From NCBI GenBank assembly GCA_039182865.1, contig JBCDBX010000031.1, positions 1 to 20,343 on the forward strand: a stretch of 20,343 nt of DNA, given 5' to 3'. The translations under genes and the position numbers were made by a program. Shown piece by piece: positions 14,533 to 20,343 of the stretch. The DNA is from UBA1858 sp039182865. Its GTDB lineage: Bacteria; Pseudomonadota; Gammaproteobacteria; UBA4575. The notes under the pieces are model-generated. The model searched no databases. It worked only from the letters and a program-made list of their open reading frames with translations, and was not told the origin of the DNA. Numbering within the stretch: position 1 is the stretch's first letter; each line of letters starts with the position of its first letter.

Positions 14533-14976
14533 ATGTTTGGTAAGAAGAAAGTTAAATCAGCACAAATTGATACTCTGATTGGAAAGCACACGACAGTTCA
14601 AGGTGATATACATTATCGAGGTGGCCTTCACATTGAGGGTAAAGTTAAAGGTAATTTAGTCGCGGACAGCGCAGATAAAACCGTCCTTATCGTGAGTGAA
14701 AAAGGTTGTGTCGAAGGTAATGTAAAAGGGCCAGTCGTAATTATTAACGGTCAGGTCGAGGGTGATGTTTCATCGACACAAACACTAGAGCTTGCACAAC
14801 ATGCCAAAGTGAAAGGCAATGTATATTACAACTTATTGGAAATGGAAGTCGGCGCGCAGGTAAACGGAAGTTTAATCCATCAGGATGTATCAACCGCAAA
14901 AATCAAAGAAAAGATTGCCGAAAAAACGATATCTTCAAGTCAAGATGATGCAGCTTTAACGGCAGGCTCGCGTTAG
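14533..14976 (+). CDS. Bactofilin (polymer-forming cytoskeletal protein)
   Basis: 147 residues with the central bactofilin (DUF583) beta-helix at about 12-112, built from short repeats ending in G-x-hydrophobic turns: VQGDIHYRGGLHIEGKVKGN, VEGNVKGPVVIINGQVEGD and VKGNVYYNLLEMEVGAQVNG. Short disordered ends flank it (MFGKKKVKS, and a Ser/Ala-rich tail after position 122). Bactofilins self-assemble into nucleotide-free filaments or membrane patches that recruit cell-wall enzymes. CGGGAG lies 5 nt before the ATG, so expression level may exceed that of the coupled upstream gene. An M23 endopeptidase and anmK lie close by in the opposite orientation, consistent with wall-related work, though no physical partner is shown here. 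Confidence 0.9.
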   Translation: MFGKKKVKSAQIDTLIGKHTTVQGDIHYRGGLHIEGKVKGNLVADSADKTVLIVSEKGCVEGNVKGPVVIINGQVEGDVSSTQTLELAQHAKVKGNVYYNLLEMEVGAQVNGSLIHQDVSTAKIKEKIAEKTISSSQDDAALTAGSR

Positions 14977-15016
14977 GGGGCACTTGAATTTAAGTTTTTA
15001 CACCCAATATGAGTAG

Positions 15017-15045
15017 TTGACCAAATAATAGCTAATGGCTAGGCT
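15017..15045 (+). promoter_or_regulatory. Possible erpA promoter with an IscR type 1 half-site
   Basis: TTGACC (15017-15022) is a good -35; TAGGCT 17 bp on (15040-15045) is a weak -10. TAGTTGAC (15013-15020) also matches the left half of the IscR type 1 motif (ATAGTTGACT-like), but the right half is poor. E. coli erpA is known to be IscR-controlled, so it is recorded as a weak candidate only. Confidence 0.3.
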
Positions 15046-15095
15046 AATTCAGATAACATCTTTCAGAAAGATTAATTATTACATGGAGTAATGTA

Positions 15096-15470
15096 ATGAC
15101 ATCTACAGAAACAGCAAGCGAATCTAACTCAAGCGCGATGCCGGTTCCTTTGGTATTTACCGATGCGGCGGCAGGCAAGGTAAAACAACTCATAGAAGAA
15201 GAAAAAAATGACAATCTAAAGTTGCGTGTTTTCGTGTCAGGCGGAGGCTGTTCTGGCTTTCAATATGGGTTTACTTTCGATGAAGAATTGCAAGATGGAG
15301 ACACCTCGGTAGTTAATGGTGGTGTGACTCTATTGATCGATCCAATGAGCTATCAGTATCTTGTTGGCGCTGAAATTGATTACAGCGAAGGCTTAGAAGG
15401 TGCTCAGTTTGTAATCCGTAACCCCAATGCGAAAACAACATGTGGTTGCGGCTCATCATTCTCGACCTAG
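15096..15470 (+). CDS. erpA: A-type iron-sulfur carrier ErpA
   Basis: ErpA takes Fe-S clusters from scaffolds and hands them to apoproteins such as IspG and IspH. The 124-residue protein has the three cysteine ligands at C52 (SGGGCSGFQYGF), C116 and C118 (TTCGCGSSF). A variable N-terminal extension (about 1-17, TSTETASESNSSAM) precedes the VFTDAAAGKVKQLIEEE core. The start ATG 15096 has GGAG 7 nt upstream. It is separated from bactofilin by 119 nt holding a possible own promoter and a short 7+1+7 palindrome (15058-15072), so it may be transcribed independently. It ends in the shared terminator with anmK. Confidence 0.96.
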   Translation: MTSTETASESNSSAMPVPLVFTDAAAGKVKQLIEEEKNDNLKLRVFVSGGGCSGFQYGFTFDEELQDGDTSVVNGGVTLLIDPMSYQYLVGAEIDYSEGLEGAQFVIRNPNAKTTCGCGSSFST

Positions 15471-15489
15471 TAAAACTAATCATTAAATT

Positions 15490-15517
15490 AAAAAAGCCCG
15501 CTTCTGCGGGCTTTTTT
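15490..15517. terminator. Bidirectional rho-independent terminator between erpA and anmK
   Basis: GCCCGC (15496-15501), loop TTCT, GCGGGC (15506-15511), flanked by six A on the left and six T on the right, so it works in both directions. The erpA stop is 20 nt before it. The anmK stop (15516-15518, minus strand) abuts and slightly overlaps it. Confidence 0.95.
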
Positions 15518-16622
15518 ATGCGTAATACACACCACCTAGAATACATGAGCGTTGTGCGCCGGTAGAGAGAGGAGCGTTACCGGGCTGCTTATTTAGTGTT
15601 TGTTTAGCTAACCATGCAAAAGCGGCAGCCTCAATCCAGTCAATATCCAAGCCAAAACTATTGGTTGTTGTAAGTTTTGCAGGTTGTAATCGTCTAGCCA
15701 ATTCTTGCATCAAGAAAGTATTTTTACAGCCCCCACCACAAGCAATAACTTGTTGTACTTCGGGTGCCCATGTTTTTAATGAATGAATGATGCTTCGAAT
15801 CGTTAATTCTACTAGTGTAGTTGCAACGTCTTGTGGTGAAATCTCCGGAAACATATTGATGAAGTTTTCAAGCCATTTAAGATTGAATTGACTAATGTCT
15901 GCGGATTTGGGCGGATCTTTTCGAAAATAGGGATGTTTCAATAAACTATTTAGTAAAGCAGTATGAGCTGTGCCATCTTTTGCCCAGGCACCATCTTCGT
16001 CATAGGGTTTTTGTAAATGTTTATATATAAATGCATCGAGTAATGTATTCGCAGGGCCAGTATCAAAACCTAGCTTTGGTTCAGTGTGATTGTGGGATAA
16101 AACAGTAATGTTGGCTATGCCTCCCATATTAAGGACAGCCGCATTTTCGAGCTGACCTAACCATGCTTGATGAAAAGCTAACACCAAAGGAGCGCCTTGA
16201 CCGCCGGCTGCCATATCACGACGGCGAAAATCTGCCACAGTTGTGATCGACGTTCTCTCTGCAATGATACTTGGGTTGCCTAGTTGAATGCTGTAGGGAA
16301 ATTTGGCTTCGGAGTTGTGTTTTATTGTTTGGCCATGGCTGCCAATAGCTTTGATATCTTCTTTTTTAAGGCTATGAGTATCAATTAACTCAAGTGCGGC
16401 TTTTGCAAAAACTTCACCAATTAGACTGTCGAGTTGCCCGATGTCTTCTAGTTCTATTGCACGTGATTGGATATCAAATATTTGTTCACGAAGCGATGGA
16501 TCAAGCGGGTAGGCAAGGGTGCCAATTTGTTTGGGCTGATGATTTTTTTCGAACTGGACAGCTATGGCATCGATACCATCAGCACTAGTGCCAGAAATTA
16601 AACCAATATAGATCGAACTCAA
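15516..16622 (-). CDS. anmK: Anhydro-N-acetylmuramic acid kinase
   Basis: AnmK hydrolyses and phosphorylates 1,6-anhydro-MurNAc to MurNAc-6-phosphate in peptidoglycan recycling. The 368 residues are normal. Motifs: YIGLISGTSADGIDAIAV (5-22, with the G-T-S-x-D-G-x-D phosphate site), AIGSHGQTIKH, NMGGIANIT, FDTGPANTLLDAF and IACGGGCKN near the C-terminus. The start is a TTG 3 nt after the M23 stop. No ATG or GTG lies nearby in frame, and a later start would cut into the YIGLISGTS strand. It follows the M23 peptidase gene in the same orientation, and pairing a wall hydrolase with a recycling kinase makes functional sense. Its transcript ends in the terminator shared with erpA. Confidence 0.96.
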   Translation of the reverse strand: MSSIYIGLISGTSADGIDAIAVQFEKNHQPKQIGTLAYPLDPSLREQIFDIQSRAIELEDIGQLDSLIGEVFAKAALELIDTHSLKKEDIKAIGSHGQTIKHNSEAKFPYSIQLGNPSIIAERTSITTVADFRRRDMAAGGQGAPLVLAFHQAWLGQLENAAVLNMGGIANITVLSHNHTEPKLGFDTGPANTLLDAFIYKHLQKPYDEDGAWAKDGTAHTALLNSLLKHPYFRKDPPKSADISQFNLKWLENFINMFPEISPQDVATTLVELTIRSIIHSLKTWAPEVQQVIACGGGCKNTFLMQELARRLQPAKLTTTNSFGLDIDWIEAAAFAWLAKQTLNKQPGNAPLSTGAQRSCILGGVYYA

Positions 16623-16625
16623 TTC

Positions 16626-18146
16626 TTATTGTGAGTTGTTGCTCTGGGCGAGCATCGTCGAAGAGAATGAATCCAGTTGAGCAATCACATTGGTACTGCT
16701 GCTTACAAACCTAACTAGTTCTTCTTTTGGTAGTGGTTGTGCGTCAGGCAGCTTAACAGTTAGAGGATTGCGATGTACGCCATTAACACGGAACTCATAA
16801 TGAAGATGTGGGCCAGTAGATAAACCACTGCTGCCGACATAGCCAATGATTTGGCCTTGTTTAACTCGTTTTCCTGTTTGCGTGTTACGTGCGTATTTAT
16901 GCATATGGGCGTAGAGCGTGCTGTACTGTGTCCCATGTTTAATTATGATAGTGCGTCCGTAACCACCCTTTGTACCGCGGTATGCAATTTTTCCATCACC
17001 TGAAGCTTTAATTGGCGTGCCTGTGGCAGCTGCATAATCAACGCCTTTGTGAGCGCGGATCTTATTTAATATCGGGTGTCTTCGTTTTAAATTAAATTTT
17101 GAACTGACGCGTGCGAAATCGACAGGTGTTCGCAAGAAGGGTTTACGCATGCTACGTCCATCTTGAGAGTAGTAATCTGTATTGCCTTTACTATCCGTGT
17201 AACGAATAGCACGAAAACTATCTCCTGCATTAATAAATTCCGCCGCAATGATTTGGCCATCTTTTATTTTTTTTCCATCTAAATACATTTCTTCATAAAT
17301 GACGCTGAACTGGTCACCTGATCTTATATCTAATGCAAAATCGATATCCCAGCCAAAGATATTCGCTAATTCCATAATGAGATAATCAGACATGCCCGCG
17401 CGTTGTCCGGCAAGAAATAATGAATTTGTGATAGTTTCAGAAGCGAGTTCAGTGCGAATTTCAAAGTCGCGAATAATTTCATCAACTTGAAATTTATTAT
17501 CATGTTTTACTATTTTAAGTTTTCGATTGATGCTTGTTTCAAGCTCGACGGCTAATAGCTTGTCGCCTTCGGTATGAAAATGAATAACTTGTTTAGGATG
17601 TACTGACTTTAACTCTTTAACCTGATTGCCGAGTTGCATGATGCTATGCAAATCGCGATTAAACCCTCGTTTGTTGAATATAGAAGATAAGCTATCACCG
17701 CGTTTGATAGTAACTGACTCAATTCTTAATTCCGGCGTCTGCTCAAGGATGGCTTGCTTGGCACTGGATTCTTCAATTTCGTTAAGTACAAGCTCGATTT
17801 CTTTAGTAGCTTCAATTTTCGGTGATGGCTTAGCGGCATATTTAAGTTTGGGCTCTTCCGCTTTGGAATTCAGATTGAGAGCTATCGTTTCAATATCACT
17901 TTCTTCAAGAGTTTCCTTTACTTCGACGTCTAAAACTTCTTCTTTTTCTGCTGGGGACAACTCAATTGTCGAACTTGCAAGCTGTGCAGGTGCATGATCA
18001 TCAGGAGTGTTAACATTCGCGATCACAACTCCCATCACCATGAGCACAGCTATGGATGCGATGATGAGTGGGCGGTAATTTTGTTTGGACGATTTGTGAC
18101 GTGATGATTGCTTATAATCTACATTTAATAGCGATTTATATTGCAC
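16626..18146 (-). CDS. M23 family metalloendopeptidase, inner-membrane anchored (MepM-like)
   Basis: Predicted zinc endopeptidase that opens peptidoglycan cross-links in the periplasm. Of 506 residues, 1-26 are basic and cytoplasmic, about 27-44 form the membrane anchor (PLIIASIAVLMVMGVVIA), and 50-140 are acidic and probably disordered. A LysM/OapA-like domain with IKRGDSLSSIFNKRGF follows (about 143-190), then a mixed middle domain. The peptidase (about 340-465) has the zinc ligands H366 and D370 (HKGVDYAA) and H449 in the HLHYEF motif, with H414/H416 in YAHMHKY. All ligands are present, so it should be active rather than an EnvC-type degenerate. The start is GTG at 18146, with GGGA about 8 nt upstream. 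It precedes anmK by 3 nt and is divergent from tyrS. Confidence 0.95.
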   Translation of the reverse strand: MQYKSLLNVDYKQSSRHKSSKQNYRPLIIASIAVLMVMGVVIANVNTPDDHAPAQLASSTIELSPAEKEEVLDVEVKETLEESDIETIALNLNSKAEEPKLKYAAKPSPKIEATKEIELVLNEIEESSAKQAILEQTPELRIESVTIKRGDSLSSIFNKRGFNRDLHSIMQLGNQVKELKSVHPKQVIHFHTEGDKLLAVELETSINRKLKIVKHDNKFQVDEIIRDFEIRTELASETITNSLFLAGQRAGMSDYLIMELANIFGWDIDFALDIRSGDQFSVIYEEMYLDGKKIKDGQIIAAEFINAGDSFRAIRYTDSKGNTDYYSQDGRSMRKPFLRTPVDFARVSSKFNLKRRHPILNKIRAHKGVDYAAATGTPIKASGDGKIAYRGTKGGYGRTIIIKHGTQYSTLYAHMHKYARNTQTGKRVKQGQIIGYVGSSGLSTGPHLHYEFRVNGVHRNPLTVKLPDAQPLPKEELVRFVSSSTNVIAQLDSFSSTMLAQSNNSQ

Positions 18147-18240
18147 GGAATTTTCCCAGTTATTTCGTCAAAAATAGTCGGCTAATCAAGGGTCGTCAAT
18201 GAACTAAACGCGCGAGCGAGAAAGATAACCTACTGAGCGC

Positions 18241-18260
18241 ACAAAAACTACAGTTTTTGT
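18241..18260. repeat. 20-bp near-perfect palindrome just upstream of tyrS
   Basis: ACAAAAACT (18241-18249) and AGTTTTTGT (18252-18260) are exact inverted copies with AC between. The element is 6 nt before the tyrS ATG, where a Shine-Dalgarno would normally be; none is visible. It may be an operator or a small RNA hairpin that controls tyrS, but no known regulator signature is recognised. Confidence 0.6.
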
Positions 18261-18266
18261 ATACAA

Positions 18267-19478
18267 ATGAAGCAGATATTGGAGAATGCTAGAGTGTTAG
18301 AAGAGATTAAGCGTGGATGCGACGAAATATTGCTCGAAGATGACTTGAAAAAGAAGTTATCGCTGGGACGTCCACTTAAGATTAAGGCAGGTTTTGACCC
18401 GACTGCGCCTGACTTGCATTTGGGGCATACGGTGCTAATTAATAAGATGCGCCAATTCCAAGAATTGGGTCATGAAGTGATGTTTTTGATTGGGGATTTC
18501 ACAGGCATGATTGGGGACCCCACCGGTAAAAATGTCACCCGCAGACCACTTACTCATGAGGAGATAGCAGCTAACGCAGAGACATACAAAGAGCAAATTT
18601 TCAAAATTCTAGATTCTGAAAAAACAACCATCTGTTTCAATTCAGAGTGGATGGGGAAAATGTCAGCGGCCGATATGATTGAGCTAGCAGCCCAACATAC
18701 GGTTGCGCGTATGCTTGAGCGTGATGACTTTAGTAAACGCTATGCAAATAACCAACCTATTGCCATTCATGAATTTCTATATCCACTAGCACAGGGATAT
18801 GACTCTGTAGCAATGAAGGCGGATGTTGAGTTAGGCGGGACCGATCAAAAATTTAATTTATTGATGGGGCGTGAACTACAAAAGCACTACGGACAAAAAC
18901 CTCAAGTGATTATGACTATGCCGATCTTAGAGGGGCTTGATGGCGTTAAGAAGATGTCTAAGTCTTTGGATAACTACATAGGTATTAGTGAAGCGCCCAA
19001 TGAAATGTTTGGCAAAATCATGTCGCTATCTGATGATCTTATGTGGCGTTATTTTGAATTATTGAGTTTCAAATCTTTAGATAAGGTTGAAGCTTATAAA
19101 AGCGCTATCACCAATGAGGGCGCAAACCCACGCGATATTAAATTTGAGTTGGCGATAGAAATTGTTGCACGCTTTCATGGCCAACAAGCTGCTGAGAATG
19201 CAAAGCAGGACTTCATTCGGCGCTTTCAAAAAAATCAAATGCCAGATGACATCCCAGAAATAAATCTAAACATTTCAGAACAGCCTTGGTTAATCGGCAA
19301 TGTGCTCAAACAAGCAGGACTAGTCTCAAGCACATCCGATGCCCTGCGTATGATCAAGCAAGGCGCGGTAAAGATTGATGGAGAAAAAATTGAAGATGGA
19401 AAATTACAGGTTGATGTCGCTAAATCTTCTGTTTATCAAGTGGGAAAACGTAAATTTGCAAGAATAATATTCAAGTGA
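18267..19478 (+). CDS. tyrS: Tyrosyl-tRNA synthetase
   Basis: Charges tRNA-Tyr in the cytoplasm. The 403-residue protein has the class I signatures HLGH (51-54, in FDPTAPDLHLGHTVLINK) and KMSKS (229-233), the tyrosine-binding LAQGYDS and ELGGTDQKFNLL, and a C-terminal S4 RNA-binding domain (about 338-400). The sequence resembles the longer TyrZ-type (TyrRSZ) enzymes rather than the E. coli TyrS; the distinction is from memory. The ATG at 18267 has no clear Shine-Dalgarno. It stands directly upstream of the rRNA operon, as in pseudomonads. No terminator is evident between its stop and the rRNA promoter, so some read-through is possible. Confidence 0.97.
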   Translation: MKQILENARVLEEIKRGCDEILLEDDLKKKLSLGRPLKIKAGFDPTAPDLHLGHTVLINKMRQFQELGHEVMFLIGDFTGMIGDPTGKNVTRRPLTHEEIAANAETYKEQIFKILDSEKTTICFNSEWMGKMSAADMIELAAQHTVARMLERDDFSKRYANNQPIAIHEFLYPLAQGYDSVAMKADVELGGTDQKFNLLMGRELQKHYGQKPQVIMTMPILEGLDGVKKMSKSLDNYIGISEAPNEMFGKIMSLSDDLMWRYFELLSFKSLDKVEAYKSAITNEGANPRDIKFELAIEIVARFHGQQAAENAKQDFIRRFQKNQMPDDIPEINLNISEQPWLIGNVLKQAGLVSSTSDALRMIKQGAVKIDGEKIEDGKLQVDVAKSSVYQVGKRKFARIIFK

Positions 19479-19510
19479 ATTAGTTAATTGGTGGATTTGG
19501 TTAAAAAGCA

Positions 19511-19571
19511 TTTAAAAACAACAAAAAAGAGTTGAAATAAGTGTTGATTAAAAAGCTGGAGCCACTATAAT
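19511..19571 (+). promoter_or_regulatory. Main rRNA (P1-like) promoter
   Basis: An A-rich UP-like tract (19511-19530) is followed by TTGATT (19544-19549), a 16-bp spacer and a perfect TATAAT (19566-19571). The bases after it (TCACGCCCTC) form a GC-rich discriminator, typical of stringently controlled stable-RNA promoters. It is about 280 nt upstream of 16S rRNA. Confidence 0.85.
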
Positions 19572-19636
19572 TCACGCCCTCGTCTTTCCGGGCGAGCACT
19601 ACCTAATTAGTTGAACTTATGACCTTATCTTCTGTC

Positions 19637-19666
19637 TTGATAGAGGTGGGGATAAATTCGTATACT
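19637..19666 (+). promoter_or_regulatory. Possible second rRNA promoter
   Basis: TTGATA (19637-19642) and TATACT (19661-19666) with an 18-bp spacer, about 95 bp downstream of the main promoter, resembling the P1/P2 arrangement of enteric rRNA operons. It is a motif match only. Confidence 0.4.
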
Positions 19667-19766
19667 TATAGGTCTGCTTCGAGCAAATGCCGAAGTCGTT
19701 TTTTTACAATATATCAAGTGACTTGTGTGGGCACTTGCGTTCGCTGTACAAAAAATCGAGCGTGAG

Positions 19767-19779
19767 TGACCTTTAACAA
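19767..19779 (+). promoter_or_regulatory. BoxA antitermination site
   Basis: TGACCTTTAACAA matches the E. coli boxA TGCTCTTTAACAA except at two positions (TGACC for TGCTC). BoxA binds NusB/NusE (S10) to protect rRNA transcription from Rho. It lies 71 nt before the 16S 5' end. Confidence 0.75.
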
Positions 19780-19849
19780 ACCTATTAATTAATTATAGGC
19801 TTGGGTCATTACTCTCAAAAGATTTGTCGCCATAAGCGACTATGTTTTT

Positions 19850-20343
<494 letters not shown>

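Larger units (their letters stand above)
19572..19849 (+). other. rRNA leader region
   Basis: No protein gene is visible in the 371 nt between tyrS and 16S rRNA; it holds the rRNA promoter and leader. In order: a GC stem CGCCC/GGGCG right after P1; a possible second promoter TTGATA-18-TATACT (19637-19666); a 5-bp stem CTTCG/CGAAG followed by seven T (19677-19705), an early terminator-like structure; a TGTGTGGGCACT box (19724-19735); boxA (19767-19779); and a GTCGC/GCGAC hairpin (19826-19840), likely part of 16S 5' processing. Confidence 0.75.

Noticed and set aside
15035..15091. 18-aa ORF between bactofilin and erpA
   Set aside because: Short, with no ribosome-binding site and no visible similarity; it fits chance, and its end simply contains the erpA Shine-Dalgarno.

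Overview
The window is a compact, AT-rich stretch of a Gram-negative genome, almost certainly a gammaproteobacterium of order I cannot name. Three things point there. The 16S rRNA 5' end has beta/gamma-type signatures (GGCGGCATGCTTAACACATGC). The block argC - coiled-coil membrane protein - bactofilin - erpA - anmK - M23 peptidase - tyrS - rRNA matches, as I recall, the order around Pseudomonas aeruginosa PA0662-PA0668. thiD-thiE-hemL is also a common gammaproteobacterial order. Both ends are cut inside genes (a BufC/HvfC-type gene on the left, 16S rRNA on the right), so the window may be a whole contig.

Layout. (1) 1-1618, + strand: the tail of an MNIO/bufferin-type (DUF2063) gene, then an ECF sigma factor and its membrane anti-sigma, tightly coupled. 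This is the end of a probable metal- or redox-stress RiPP operon whose precursor and MNIO enzyme would lie off the left edge. (2) 1596-4330, - strand: thiamine genes thiD, thiE and then hemL. (3) 4386-6533, + strand: rubredoxin (56 aa, TTG start), PfkB-family sugar/nucleoside kinase, GDSL lipase/esterase and a 3D-domain lipoprotein. (4) 6554-7807: a divergent pair, HAD-IB phosphatase and rppH. (5) 7946-9592, - strand: bfd, bfr, then a WaaP/InaA-like protein that has lost the catalytic Asp. A Fur box precedes bfd and a 30-nt inverted repeat fills the bfr/kinase-like spacer. (6) 9698-12605: a DUF1461 membrane protein converging on clcA-hemJ. (7) 12735-15470, + strand: argC, coiled-coil membrane protein, bactofilin and erpA, closed by a bidirectional terminator. 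(8) 15516-18146, - strand: M23 peptidase, then anmK. (9) 18267 to the end, + strand: tyrS, rRNA promoter and leader, and the first ~490 nt of 16S rRNA.

How they work together. Iron and haem handling recurs (hemL, hemJ, bfr, bfd, rubredoxin, erpA), as does envelope upkeep (M23 peptidase, anmK, bactofilin, 3D lipoprotein, ClC transporter, GDSL esterase). Most genes are ordinary housekeeping ones. The points most worth a second look are the bufferin/ECF operon at the left edge, the hairpin and probable pseudokinase beside bfr, and a cluster of mostly G-to-T changes at conserved, base-paired positions of the 16S rRNA.
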